NCBI GenBank assembly: GCA_014904985.1
Contig: MU129091.1
Span: 1-64,000 of the forward strand
DNA from: Hydnum rufescens UP504
Lineage: Eukaryota > Basidiomycota > Agaricomycetes > Cantharellales > Hydnaceae
Length of the DNA stretch: 64,000 nt
Reading direction: 5' to 3'
Positions within the stretch are counted from its first letter, which is position 1. Each line of letters starts with the position of its first letter. The notes beneath the pieces were generated by a model. The model did not search any database. It saw nothing but the letters and a program-made list of their open reading frames with translations, and was not told the DNA's origin. The translations under genes were made by a program, and so were the position numbers. Positions 23,290 through 36,111 of this stretch are shown one piece after another.

Positions 23290-24430
23290 TACTCGCCGTA
23301 TGTAAAACTGAAAAGCACAGTCAACACCACCCGGATGCAAAACCAGAAATAACTCAACGTCAGCACAAGTTGAGGGTGGATAAGTCTTTAGATATAATTT
23401 TTAGGTGGTGAAACATAATTAAATAGCTCCTAAATTATATTTTTAAGTTATTTGACAACCTTTGAGCGGGTTTGGAGTAGATAGAATTCCGAAAAAGGAA
23501 ATTTCCCCCTTCTTGGGCGCGGGGCCAGAATGCCGAGATGACGCCATGCAATACCATGAGGTAACCCCATGAGCGTTTAATTCTCGACTTCGGCAGGTTT
23601 GAATCAGAGACCCACCAAAAACCATTCCCTCGGTTATATTACCTACTACCACATACACCCTCGAGGAGGGCGTGACCCCCCCCCCCCCCCCAAATTAGCG
23701 ATACGGGGTAAGCCACCAATGGTGATGCTGCCCTTATGCCTGGGCATTTTCCTATAAGAACTATTGCCCTGGCCGCTAGAATGTGTTGGTAGAATTCTGA
23801 TACGTACGGGCGCAATCACTACGCACGACTAGCGTCGACATTTTCACTGATGATCCCACTGAACTGAGTATCAGTCGCTCTCGCACTCGTAAGCCTAATG
23901 CGCGATGAACAAACTGTTGATGACCGAAATGATGCCGTGTACATGTCCAGGAACTCAGGTGGCCCGGGGGGGCGAGAGAAGCCCCAGGGATTGCTCTAGT
24001 TTCATTTTTGGTAGTTTTCAGCCCTTTTTTCACTTGTGACAGGTACATTAACGATATAGGCTGCTGTGGTGTGTGACATAATGTCATTTAACGATACGAT
24101 ACCCGTGTGACGCGTGACATCTCGTTCTGACCGTACAATCTACTTGTACAAGGCCCTTGATAGTTGAAAGGTGCACCCAAGTGGATTGTCTATCTCCGAT
24201 CACTAGGGGATGCATCCCGGCAACTCGGCAATTCCTGATGAACACGACCAAACATGAACTTTGGCTGGGCATAGGCTACAGTGTTGAGCTGGGTGGTGTT
24301 GAGTCCCAAAACAGCATAGATGAAATGAAATTTCAGTTTCGTCGGCGCCCATGGCCGAATCCTAATCCAGGGAGTCTCAGCGCGGAATATGCCACAGTCG
24401 TGAAGACATAGCAAATCCCAATGAACACAC
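23290..24430. other. Extra 1.1-kb stretch in unit A, no gene recognised
   Basis: This stretch is absent from the matching place in unit B (about 31,500-31,590). It includes an A+T-rich part (about 23,390-23,450), a run of 16 Cs at 23,676-23,691 and short frames with no recognisable motif. No terminal repeats or target duplication could be made out, so its origin is unknown. Confidence 0.5.
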
Positions 24431-24673
24431 GAGTCTGGGATGGGTCTGTATATTTCGTCATTAGTTCCACCTTCGTCGACCTATGATGGATGGTATAGGG
24501 GTAACATGGAGTCGAGGTGCCCAAGAATCATTCAATCACCTATATTGGGCAACCTTCATTTTAGCTAAGCATTTTAGCTCGGTTCTAATAAATCCAGCCG
24601 ATGTATATATAGCACATCTAAGCTTCCATTTTCTTCCCCGGTCCCCCCCTCTTGGCCCTTCATCATCAAGATA

Positions 24674-27000
24674 ATGGGCATCGCCCAAGGCGAGATCTTG
24701 GCTGGCACGTTCTTTGGTAACCTCCTCACAGCTTTGTCAGTCTCCTCCAGCCTTAAGGATGGGCACGACAGCGTGGACCTAATGCATTGAGCAGAGGCTT
24801 CGGTATCCTCACTATCCAGACCTCTAACTATTATCACGCGTTCCCGAAGGATGGAAGGCCGGTGAAACTGGCGGTATGTCTCTCCATATCTCCTTGCTCC
24901 TTGAAATGTGCACTCATCGCGCACCATCTATCCCTTTCCCAGGTGGCCTTTTTGTGGTGAGCATCGTACATGCTTATCTTTTGAGGCATATTCCTCATTT
25001 CCCATTGTAAAGGATTTCGGGAGCTGTTCAACTGTTGGTATTCCCCTTGTGGCGCTCTTCAACTATTTCTGAGAAATACTGTGGAGACTTACTGTTGCCC
25101 GCTACTATGTATATTCTACAGTGCATGCTGTACCTGGTCTGTATATTGGTGGTTCGTTATAAATTTCCGTAATCGCTTGGCTTTGGAGCGGGGGTCGTGG
25201 TGCGTATCAGGTGTATCACGGCTATTGACCGTTCTTTCCCCACCGATCTCTCTACCCACGAAATTTTTCTGTATTTATAGGGAATTCGGAATATTTCCAA
25301 TCAACGTAGTGAGTACTGAGTCGGTTCTTGTTGTGGATGTGCTTATCTTGGCTTTGGCACTGTCTACTTCAAGGCCTGCTCATCAGTTATTGTGCAGACA
25401 TTCTTTATGTATCGCGTCTATTCTCGTAGGTCTTGCGACATATCCTCGCCGGAGAAGCATTTCATTCATAATCCCCCTTGATTTCCATAGTGAGCGGCAA
25501 TCTTTATGTAGGAATCTTGTGGTATGTTGTGGCCCTGATGCTGTAATAGATCAGTCTGAAAGTCATGCATTGCGGCTTCATAGCAAGTCCTTGTGTTGCT
25601 TCAGTTTGGTTAGTCTTTCCCGATTAGCATTGCTTTCTGATGTGCTTCGGTCTTATTCCCATACTAGGATTTGGTGCAGGTTAGTACTCATCTTCATATG
25701 TCTCAGGCTTGATGGACCGTGACTGATTGCATTCCAATTAAATAAATGTTTTGGCATACTGCAGCAAACTGGCATCAAAACGTATGCATCTTTGGCAAGG
25801 CCCAGCTACCAACTTCTTGGTCTGATTTGGTTGTATCCCTCACTGTTGTAGGATGACGATAGTAGACTTTCAGGGGATAGTTGAGGAGTGCACATGGATC
25901 ATTGTAGCATGGCTTGCTATTCAAGTGTGTCTTGCCTGCAATCTATTTGCCCTTGTTTCTAACACCTCGCTGATACACTCCAATGGTGTGATTATGTGGC
26001 TTTCAGGCAATCACAGATGTTGTGATTGCAACATACATGGGTCTCTTACTGCGACATCGGCGGACCGGGTACCACAAGTGTGTATCTCGGTCCATTTGTA
26101 ATGTACTAAATGAGTCCCTTCATCTGATTAATGATATCACGCATGGCACAGGACTGATTCGGTAATCAACCGTATGGTAGCGTACGCTATTAGTACGGGC
26201 GCGGTCACCAGCATTCTCTCGTGTATCTGTCTTGTGCTGGTACCTTTCAGCAATTTTCTTTTTTTTTTCGGTATGATAATTCTGATGCTGAACTAATTAT
26301 GGGGACAGTTTGCGATATGCGGGTTCAGTACTGGTGGACTTGTTGTTAGCATGGTAGGTTACTCGATTTTTTGGTCTCCTGCTTGTCCGAGAGTATTTCT
26401 ATACATGACTAATTCCTTGATTCCGTTCTAGCCACTGGGTCTGTCCTACTCCATCTCCATGCTCACCAAGTATGTCCCTTTAGTAATATGTCTGGTTATG
26501 CTGAACCACTTAATTTCATGTTTGGCCTTGCAGTCTACATATGCGAACGAGACTGCGCGCGAGACTTGATACACCAAGCCCCCTTGAACTCACCGCCTAC
26601 TCGATCACAAAGAGAATGGGGAGAACGCAAGGGTCGTCGAAATGTCCGTTACAATGCATATATCGTGACCTTGGTGATCATGATATCAGGGGATGAGTTA
26701 ATGCTAATCGACATTTGTTCGTTTTTAGGAAGAGAGGATCCAGCCTACAAGGATAAATATTACCAGAGAAGTAGTATGCGATGATATGGACATAAACCTG
26801 ATGGTTCGTATTGGATGTCACCTACATTTGTCACGCTGTTCAGTGATCCGCTGTCTATCATCATTCTCTCTCATCAGAATCGTGATACAAAGGTTCGGTT
26901 TGCTGGGGTTGAGAGCCCTGTGCTGGGAGGGCCCTGAATCCAAGTTTTCGCTGTGGCCTCAGCAGTTTTGACGAATGTGACCTGGCATGCGTACAAGTAG
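24674..27000 (+). pseudogene. DUF6534-type seven-helix membrane protein, copy A, decayed
   Basis: The frame opens MGIAQGEILAGTFFGNLLTA at 24,674. Further pieces in order are SNYYHAFPKDGRPVKLA (about 24,820-24,870), VLVVDVLILALALS (about 25,325), IATYMGLLLRHRRTGYHK (about 26,030-26,150, spanning an intron), TDSVINRMVAYAISTG (about 26,155) and LHMRTRLRARLDTPSPLELT (about 26,535). The hydrophobic segments and the RTGYHKTDSVINR / NLHMRTRLR signatures are typical of fungal DUF6534 integral membrane proteins, whose role is unknown. Stops and shifts occur, for example DLMH followed by a stop near 24,788. The 3' half is the better preserved part. Confidence 0.65.
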
Positions 27001-27479
27001 ATAAATTCTCCCTCCTTGATCACAGGTGCCCCTCGCGACAAACCCTTAATGCGACAGTTCTTTGCGTGTCATTTAATCTAGACTTTTTTTCTGCTGTATC
27101 TGGACGACCTCATCACAGGAAACAATGGGCACGACCACACCCGGTATTTCAATGGCCGACGATCTTGGCCTATCGGTTTGATGCACCCTAGTGTAATATG
27201 GGTCAGGAACCAGTGCAATCAAATCACTTTAACAAATTGTAACCTTAAGGACGTTGAGCTAGCTGGCGAGTCTGGACCCTGAAAAGATGGCCCCTAGGCC
27301 CACCTTCGACTTGAGCCGACATAACGCGATGGAACGGGGTGCAATGGGGTAGAATGATTCAAAACGTCGCAGAGAATGCCTCTGACACTTTTGAGGTCTG
27401 ACGTGTCTCGGTAACTCTAATTATGCAGGACCCCAAGCCGTAAAACGACTCGGCTTTAATCTGCAGTGAGAAACTCAGA

Positions 27480-28480
27480 GTCACGCTCCGCACAGATGTG
27501 CCCTGAATCTCAATAACTCCACCAAATAAAGCAGCGGGAGAATACACTTCGTTCTGATGCCAGGTGGAAACTTGAATGACGGAATTATTCGCCTCGCCCT
27601 GAATAGTGCGCAGTGCGCCCCGTCGGCCGAGGAACTTCTGATCCAAGAGGTGAATTTCACACAGGACTGCCCTACTCCGGAAGGGGTTCGTCTAGCCCTA
27701 CTACGTCCTGGACGAATTCACGTCACCTATGGGATGTCTACCCCACCGACCGAAGGACTTCTCATCCAAGAGGTGAATCTCACACAAGGACTGTCCAACT
27801 ATAGAAGGGGCTCGTCTAGCCTTACTACGTCCTGGACAATTCACGTTGCCTATGCTAGGCGCCACATGTGAATACAAAAGAAAGCGTGAAAGAATTATGG
27901 GAGGCATTACCTGGACTCAGGGATCCTAGGGATGCCGGCATTTGAAACATCGAACCGGAGCCAAGGGCGCGAAAAGGGAATAATAAGTCATACTATAAGC
28001 TGTACTCAGCACCCATGACCCGAGAACAGAGTGGGATGACCTTCTTACATCAACATCGATTCCAAACGCGGATGGGCCGAGGCTGAAGAGAGGGGATTGT
28101 CAAGTAACTGTGAGGTGCATCGAGGTCCACAGGAAGGCATTCATATAGCCCAGAAACTGATCCCAGGCAAGATGTAGCAAGACACGCCCCGTGACACTCA
28201 CAATTATCAATATTTCCACCTCAATCCAACTTTGAAGGATAGTAACAACGCTTCCATTCTCTCCAAGCGTCGTCGCGGTTTCATATTGCAGAAGAAATGG
28301 CTAGGAATTGACGACACAATTACCATAAGCTTCTCTGCGGATGACCCCTTCCATTGGCGTTGGGACTAGGTGATTATTGGGAAAGGCGGCAACGTCTCAG
28401 ATATCCGTATAGTTCCTCCCTAAGATTCAAATAATCGGCTGAAAGACTAGGTTCAAGCGGAAGAGGATCTGACCGTCGAC
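27480..28480. other. Intervening stretch with a 113-bp tandem duplication
   Basis: Positions 27,625-27,737 and 27,738-27,850 are two imperfect direct copies of about 113 bp (shared: ATCCAAGAGGTGAAT and CTACGTCCTGGAC). The open frame across them is periodic because of the repeat. From 27,860 to 28,480 I see no recognisable coding motif; it may be the decayed 3' end of the copy B MutY gene. Confidence 0.55.
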
Positions 28481-30693
28481 AAGAATGATGCAGGCTCCGG
28501 GAGAGAGATGGTCCATCGAGTCTCTTTCGGTGGATTCCTTCAAAGCGGAATCGATATCGTCAGATGGCTGGCGGGGTTTCGGTTTCGTATTACCAGGACG
28601 TAGAGATCATTTACTCTATGGACTCCGGGGATCTGTAAGCAGCCCTCTTTTTTTTGGCGATGTTGGGATACAGTGTCCTGCGAAAGCAGGGGGGTTCATG
28701 AGCAGACAGGAAAAAGACAATCAAACGAGATGAGAATCTGCCGCAAGCACGAGCTCAGGACCATAGGTGAATACAAAAACATTGTTTTAACCGTTTGGAT
28801 CGAGGATTTCATAGGAACGTCACCGTCGATGATCAACTAATCTCACTATATAAGCAAGGATCCCCAGATGTCTCTTCAGGCCATCTGCGACAATCATGCC
28901 CGAGGCTCCAAAACAGTTCCTCAGGTAGAATCATATGCGAACCTACGGAGAATACAATGTTACTCGGACATGACACAATCGCACCCGTATTGACACTACG
29001 AGGGAAATCAATAGCAGTTACTGACAATCCATTGGACTACGACGCAGATGCAATTCACTGTTCACCTTCAACCTCAGCTTCTTTAATGCATTTCACGCCC
29101 ACCTGTCTGTTGCGCGCTCCGACCATTGCCGTTCTTGCGGGAAGATTTGGAAATCGCACGGCGCTTGGCCTTCTGGTCGCTTTGGCGCCTTTTCGATGGC
29201 ACCGTCGGAACCCTCCACTCCCACCGTTTCCTCATATTGAAGGCAGGAAGGCGAACGTTATAATGCCGCAGTGTCCGAGAGCACCACCCATCAGGTGTGA
29301 TACGTCATGCGAAGAATTTCGCTCGCAACGAAGCAGAAGCATCTGCTTCGACGAGAGATTCTTCGGCGGAAGGTTGGGAATTCAAATAAACTAGCAAGAA
29401 GCCCTGTTTAATATTTCGTTAAGATTCTCGAGTGACCTGCCGTGGGCAACCTTAGGCCAAAGATTTCACAAACCTTTTTCGGGTCGTCGAACCAGCATGA
29501 ACCAGCGATCTTGGTTCGTTCCGTATTCGATAACACTTACCGCCCAAGATTCTTCCCTTGCCTTCTTTTTCTCAATCTTCATCGGATATCGCGTCACCGC
29601 AGTCGAGGTATCATATCAGGAAAAGGCTCGCACATTCCCCACAAACCTTCAATATCAGTATTCTCTTCTGCGCGTTCCATGATCCTTCCCTGTGGAGCAG
29701 ATGAGAAAATCAGGCGCCCCACCATATGGATATGGCCGATAAGACAAACCTCCGATAATTGGTGCGGTTCAGAGGGCAAGTCCCGCAAGTGGGATTCGTT
29801 GGCCTGCAGACCGTGCTGCCAAGTCTATTAAAGCCTGATTAAATGCACCCGCCCTATCGGACAAGATCGCAGGCCGCTTTCCAGATGGCTTCGAGAGGCG
29901 TCTTTGCGTTGGAGCCTTTGAGGGGTGCGAGAAGACGGCTCAGGAGGCGCTGTAGATTGCCATCCACAGCAGGGCTGCGCTCATTGAACACGACGGAACG
30001 CACCGCTCCTGCAACAATAAAAGAACGAAGTAGTTAGGATGGGAATTGACAATGGAATTTTCACCAACACTTACATCAAAGAACAATAGACTACACCTGG
30101 GAGCTGCTTCTCCATAGATACAGCAGTCTGTGGCAATCTATCGCCCAACTCCCCTACAACTTTCTGTGCTGCAGCGAGAAGTCGCGCCGCGCGACTATAG
30201 TATCCCAAGCCTTTCCACCTTTGATTAACATCTTCAATGGTGGCGTTTGACAATGCTTTGAGTGTCAGAAATGCGTCCATCCGGCGATTGTAACATGGTA
30301 TAACAGTGGTTCTGGGGGCTCTTATTAGTAGCGGTAAAGTGACGCATAATATGGGCACGAACATTTGAGTCATAGTCTTCCCTCCACGGCATCCCTCGGA
30401 CATTTTTGACTTTGTCATACCAGCAAGGAGATCGTCACGAAGCAGTAGAACAGATGCCGCCGAGTGCAGAGCAATAGAATGGAGAGGCTGGATCTTCGAC
30501 CTCCCCGTCAAGACGCCGTTGGCGGAATTTAGATGCGCTGACTTCGTGAATCGTTTTTCAGATGAGACTCCGTGTGTTTTCGAAGGTCTTCGAATGTTGA
30601 ATTTGAGTCTTCGTTCTTACACGTTTTGTTCGTGCCGTCCTCATCGAAGCTTAAAATAATAGGACGCGTAGGGTTCCTTTTTCCCAAGGCCAT
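28480..30693 (-). pseudogene. MutY adenine DNA glycosylase, copy B, most complete but broken
   Basis: The start MALGKR lies at 30,693. Next come WYDKVKNVRGMPWR (about 30,430), TLKALSNATIEDVNQRWKGL (about 30,255), GYYSRAARLL, the damaged hairpin EKQLPGVVYCS (about 30,090), an intron, then AVRSVVFNERSPAVDGNLQR (about 30,000) and the iron-sulfur motif STVCRPTNPTCGTCPLNRT (about 29,790). The C-terminal NUDIX-like part has EKKKAREESWAVSVIEYGT (about 29,560) and GLLASLFEFPTFRRR (about 29,390). Stops interrupt the frame at about 29,855 and repeatedly after 29,350. A full MutY is expected to repair 8-oxoG:A mismatches in nucleus and mitochondria. This copy is a pseudogene. Confidence 0.75.
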
Positions 30694-31805
30694 AGGAGGG
30701 TTCCCCATATGCATGGACCTTCGGCGAGATAGAAAAAGTGCATCAATGCCCTGTGCTCTTTACATAAGCACGCGTGCCCTCGATACGGCGCCCTACTTTT
30801 CGCTCACCGTACGGGGGCCTTTTGACGGCGCTTATTCGGATCTTGCATCTTGAGGGAAACCAGCATCCGCGTGACACTTAAAAGCCCTCGGCTCTGTGTT
30901 TGATATCGAGAGGAATGTAATGAAGAAATGGACCAGTGTGTCTATATTATTCCTGCCCTCAGCTGGGACCACTTCAGCTCTATTATCCTCTGCGCCTGTT
31001 AAACATGTATTAGAGAGGCACCCTGTTTTGTGCTGCCAGTCAAGCGACGAAACTGAATGGCCGAATTGACATTGTTCACCACGCTTGTTCTCCATTTGAA
31101 TAATAGGTCACGGCTTTCCCGTCTCAAATCGCTGATGATGGTCTGGGAATAGGCCTAACTGGGTTCCGCTGTAATCGGACTGGAAAAGATTCTGTGCAGA
31201 CTCCATCGCTGATCCGTTGAATATCGTGGCTGGTTGTGGGCAGCAAGGCATCTTGCTGGTGGTAGATCCTCTGATATCCGCTGAAACTTGATGATATGCG
31301 GAGTTCTTCAGGATTCATATATATCGCATGGTGCGCTGAGAGGAGCGGGGCGGGGTGATTGGAGTGATCTAGCCGGTGAAAGTCTTAAGGGAACTGCACT
31401 ACGGATTTCACCATCCTTGTTGGGAAAGGAATCGAGTCTACCTGTCGTCTGCTCAATGAGATGCGACACACGATCCATGCACTTTTTTTGTCTGGCCGTA
31501 GTCATCGAGCACCGTACTTCGAGACAAATGAGGCCCATTGTCGGCGGAATATGCCGGTGCTGCACAGCCGTGAAATATACACAGTGATCGTTTGGTATAT
31601 TTCGTCATTAATTCTATCCTTGTCGGTCTATGGCGGCGGTACAGGGGTAACGTGGGAATTATCGCAATTTGTCGAGGCGCCCAAGAATCATCTGATCTCC
31701 TATACTGTTTAACTTGACTTCATTTAGCTGGGTTCTAATAAATTGAGCTGATGTGCAACAAGCTTGCATCTCCTTCCCTGGTCCCTCCTCTCTCAGCCCT
31801 TCATC

Positions 31806-34130
31806 ATGGAGATAATCAGCATGTACCCCAGTCGGTGCCTTAAGTGGCTCGTTCTTTGGAATCCTCCTCACCGCTTTGTCAATCTTGTCCAGCATTAAAG
31901 ATCGGCACAACAGCGCTGACCTAACGTATTGGCAGATGCCTCGGTGTCCTCACTGTCCAGACCTCTCGCTATTACTATGCATTCCCAAATGATGGAAGGC
32001 CGGTGAAACTGGCGGTATGGCTCTCCATATTTCCTTGAAATTCGCATTCATCGCCCATCACCATCCCTTTCTCAGGTGGCCGTTTTATGGTGAGAATCGT
32101 ACACACTCATCTTTTGAGCCATATTTCTCATCTTCCATTGGTAAAGGACTCTGGGAGCTTTTCAACTGTTGGTATCTCCTTTTCTCTTCCCCTGTTTCTG
32201 AGAAATACTGTGGACACTTACTGTTGTCCACTATATTATACAGTGCATGCTATACCCAGTCTTTCTATTGGTGGTTTGTCACAAATTACCATAATCCTTT
32301 GGCCCAGCAGTGGCTTCCGTGGTGTGTATCAGGTGTATTCCCAATTGACCCCCTCTACCCATGAAATCACTGCATATTTATAGGGGAATTTGCAATATAT
32401 TCACTCAATGCAGTGAGTACTGAGTTGTTTCTTGTGGTGGATGTGCTTATATTTATCTTGGCTTTGGCACTATCTACTTCAAGACCTGCTCATCACTTAT
32501 TGTGCAGACATTCTTTGCATATCGTGTCTATTCTTGTAGGTCTTGCCACATATCTTTGCCAGAGAAGCATAGCATTCATAATTCCCCTTGATTTCTATAG
32601 TGAGTGGCAATCTCTATCTAGGGGTGCTTGTGGTATGTTGTGGCCCTATGTCCATAAAAGATTAGTCTGAAAGGAATTCATTATGGCTTTGTAGCAAGGC
32701 CTTGTGTTGCTTCAGTTTGGTTAGTCCTTCCTAGTTACCATGTGCTTCTTCTGTCTTATTCCTCTCACACTAGGATTTTCTGCTGGTTAGTACCTATCTT
32801 CATATGTCATGATGAACCATGACTCATTGTATTCTGATTAAATCAATGTTTTGGTGTACTGCAGCAAGTTGCATCAAATTGTATGCATCCCCATATTCTC
32901 TTTGGCAAAGCCCCAGCTAACAACTTACTGGTTTGATTTGGTTGCATATCTCACTGTTATAGGTTCATGATAGGATTACCTCAGAAGCCAGACAGTTGCA
33001 AGGAGTGTGACCGGCTTGCTGAAGTATGGCTCATTATTCAAGTATGTCTTAGCCACAATCCATCTGCCTGTTGTTTCTAACACACACTCTTGCCTTCACT
33101 GACACATTGTATATGGTGTGATTGTGTGGCTTCAGGCAATTGCAGATTTGCAAGTGCATCATCTATGTGTCACTTATTGCGACATCGGCGCACCGGGTTC
33201 CAGAAGTGTGTATCCTGATCCATTTGCAATGTGCTAAATGAGTCCCTTTTTCTAATTAATGATTCTCATGCATCATTGCATGGCATAGGACTGATTCAGT
33301 AATCAACCGTATGGTATTATATATTTTAGTACGGGCTTGGTCAATAGTGTTCTCTCATGTGTCTGTCTTGTGCTGGTGCATTTCAGCTATTTCCTTTGGT
33401 TTTTCACTATGATAATTCTGATGCTGAACTAATCATGGGGACAGTTTGCATACCACCTCAATTTTAGTCTACTTGTTCTCAGCATGGTAGGTTACTCCAT
33501 TTTTCAGTCTCCCGCTTGTTTGAGAACAAGGATATTTCTATGCACGACTAATTACTTGATTCTGTTCTAGTCACTGGGCGTGTGGGATTCAATCACCATG
33601 CTTGCCAAGTACGTCCCTATAATATGCCTCAATTATACATGCAATGCTGAACCACTTAATTTCACGTTTGGTCTTGCAGTCTACACATGCGAACGAGACT
33701 CCGGGCGAGGCTTGATACACCAAGCCCCCTTGAACTAATCGCCTACTCGATCAAAAAGAGACTGCGCGCGCAGAATGCAGGGGATCATGGAGGTGTGCGT
33801 ATATATCGTTCCTTTGGTGATGTCAAGTGATGAAGTAATGCTACTTGACACTGATCGGAGCTTGTTCGTTTTTCCAGGAAGAGAGGTCCCAAGCTACAAG
33901 GATGAATGTTACCAGAGAAGTAGCATGCAATGATGTGGACATAAACCTGATGGTTCGTATCGGATGTCACCTGCATTTGTCATGGTGCTCAACGATCCGC
34001 TTTCTATCGCGGTTACTCTCATCAGAATCGTCATACAGAGGTTCAGAGCCCAGTTCTGGGAGGGACCTGAACCCAAGGTTTCGCTGTGGCCCCAGCAGTT
34101 TTCAGGGATGTTACCTACACTCGTACAAGT
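31806..34130 (+). pseudogene. DUF6534-type membrane protein, copy B, decayed
   Basis: This copy matches copy A along its length: GSFFGILLTALSILSS (about 31,845), an AFPNDGRPVKLA-equivalent (about 31,980-32,015), VVDVLIFILALALSTSRPAH (about 32,435), RTGF-equivalent and TDSVINRMV (about 33,290), and LHMRTRLRARLDTPSPLEL (about 33,685). Frameshifts are present in the first exon and near 33,180. Compared with copy A it is better preserved in the middle and poorer at the 5' end, so neither is likely to make protein. Confidence 0.6.
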
Positions 34131-35009
34131 AGAGAAATCCCCCCTCCTTTAATCTCCTTTAATCACAGGCGCCCCTCGCGACGATCTTAATGCCACTTCT
34201 TGCATGTAATTTAATCTAGACTTTCTTCCTGCTGCATCCGGACGATGTCTCTCAGGAAACAATGAGTACAACCAGACTCGGTATTTCAATGGCGGACGAT
34301 GTTGACCCGCAACTTGCGTTGGATCCTGGAACAAAGCACACAGAACCAATTAGCCGCCTATTTTAACAAAATCAAAACAAGCCCCTATCGATTTGATTAG
34401 CATCCTACTGTAATATGAATCAGCGTCAATAATTGTAACGTCAAGAATGCGTGTACGGATTCTTGAGCTAGCTGGCAAGTCTAGAACCTGAAACAGACGA
34501 CTAGGCCACCTTGGACTCGAGCCGACGTAACGCAGAGCAAAGGCGATGGAACGGGGTAGAATGCCTGAGAGAGGATTCAAAGCGTCGCAGACCACGACGC
34601 TTTTGAGGGCTGATGGCTAATTATTCTAATTGCGCAGGACCCCAGGCCGTAAAATGCTCTTTCTTGACTCGACCTGGACTTGTGGTGAGAAACTTCCATA
34701 GCGGAGTCACACTCCCAGAGCCAGAAAAACGACGATAAGGACAGGAAGCCAAGTGCACCGCGCCTTCTCGCAGAATGAGAGACCACGCATCAACGGATAG
34801 AACTGGAGGGAGAGTGACGAACCTAAGCTGGAAAATCCAGTGTAGAAAAATAGATTTAGGTCATCGATTTCACGAGAGAACGGATATTCCCCGCCCACTG
34901 CTAAAATGACGAGGCACCGGCCAAAGGAACATCAAAAGCCATTCCGCCTGGCTCGCTAGGGAAAGAACAAAGTAGAGCCTTTACATGAAGGGAAAATAGA
35001 CTAATTACC

Positions 35010-35647
35010 TACTGTGCAACGACCGGCCCCTGGAAGCAGTTTTTCCGCAGATGCAGCGGTATGTAGGAATCTATCGTCCAACAACCTTCTGGGCTGCAGC
35101 GAAAAGTTGTGGGGCGCGACTATAGTATCCTAAGCCTTTCCACCCTGAATTAACATCCTCAATGGTGGCGTTTGGCAAAGCTTTGACGGTGGGAAATGCG
35201 TCCATCCAGCGAGTGTAGTATGGTATGGCAGTGGTTCTGTGGGCTCTCATTAGAGCAATGGGTAAAGTGACGTATTATATGGGTACAGTACCTCATGTGC
35301 TCGTTCTGTCTGAGCTTCTCCGCTTCCTCCACCGCATTCCTCGGAAATTTTTGACTTTGTCATACCAAGCAAGGAGATTATGACGAAGCAGTAGAACTAA
35401 TGCCGCGGAGTGCAGAGCAACACAATGGAGAGGACGCAGGATCTCGGACCCCCCCGCCAAGACGCCGTTGACGGAGTTTAGACGCGCTAGCTTCGTGAAT
35501 CATTTTTCAGATGAGACCCCATGTGTTTTCCAAAGTAGGGTCTTCGATTGGTAAATTCGAGTCTTCGTGTTTACGTGTTTTGTTGGTCCCCTCCTCATCA
35601 GAGCTTACAACAATGGGACGCACAGATATCCTTTTCCCCAAAGCCAT
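35010..35647 (-). pseudogene. MutY adenine DNA glycosylase, copy C, N-terminal part
   Basis: The start MALGKRISVRPIVVSSDEE lies at 35,647 and is followed by frames with stops. The hairpin segment at about 35,030 reads EKLLPGAGRCTVG, closest of the three copies to the family LPGVGRYTAG. The gene stops there; no iron-sulfur motif follows to the left. It is a 5' fragment left by duplication. Confidence 0.65.
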
Positions 35648-35699
35648 AGTACCAGCAGGACTTCCCATGGTCCTTCGGTGGGACGGTAAAATCTAGAGA

Positions 35700-36111
35700 A
35701 AGCGCCAAACGGTTATGACACGATAGCGGATGCAAAAGGGCTTCAGGGGCCATTTTGGCAATTCTTTTTTGAAGATTTTCGTTGATTTTCGTATTTTTTG
35801 GCGATCTTTCGGACCTAGAACGCTCTTCCCAGCCCATTCTCTCAAGCATTTTTACCCCACTTTTACGTCCCAGTAACTTCGAGGCCTGGGTCTCGGGGTT
35901 TTGTGACAGCTTTCAGGGGGGCCATAACCTCTGGACTCGCTTAATGTCTGAAATTGAGGCGCGAGTCAGCAGAATGATGTTTCTTCCCGTCGCTGTATTT
36001 GTCACTGAGCGAGCTGACTGACGCTCGGCCCGGTGACGATTATGTCCATTACACGGGTATGTGCGAACCGAGGTAGGCGAATTCATTCTCAGTTCCTCTT
36101 CGTGGCAAGCC
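35700..36111. other. Boundary between repeat compartment and gene-dense DNA
   Basis: Repeat similarity to units A and B ends at about 35,700. The rest is a T-rich stretch (about 35,760-35,830) and the presumed promoter of the acyl-CoA dehydrogenase gene. No gene, terminator or repeat recognised. Confidence 0.5.

Larger units (their letters stand above)
22200..35700. repeat. Segmental array of MutY / DUF6534 units (copies A, B, C)
   Basis: Three diverged units share a layout: a minus-strand MutY 5' part followed by a plus-strand DUF6534 gene. A covers about 22,200-27,480, B about 30,060-34,750 and C about 35,010-35,700 (MutY part only). Between A and B, at about 28,480-30,060, the 3' part of the B MutY is kept. 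Matching anchors include the TTCAATGGTGGCGTTTG-like string, the GAGCGGGGCGGGG strings at about 23,130 and 31,345, and GGTATTTCAATGGC at about 27,145 and 34,280. Unit A has about 1.1 kb extra (23,290-24,430). All copies carry stops or frameshifts. This is an old tandem duplication in decay. Confidence 0.75.

Noticed and set aside
23580..23660. Possible tRNA (GGTTTGAATC resembles a B box)
   Set aside because: No matching A box at the right distance and no acceptor stem could be drawn.
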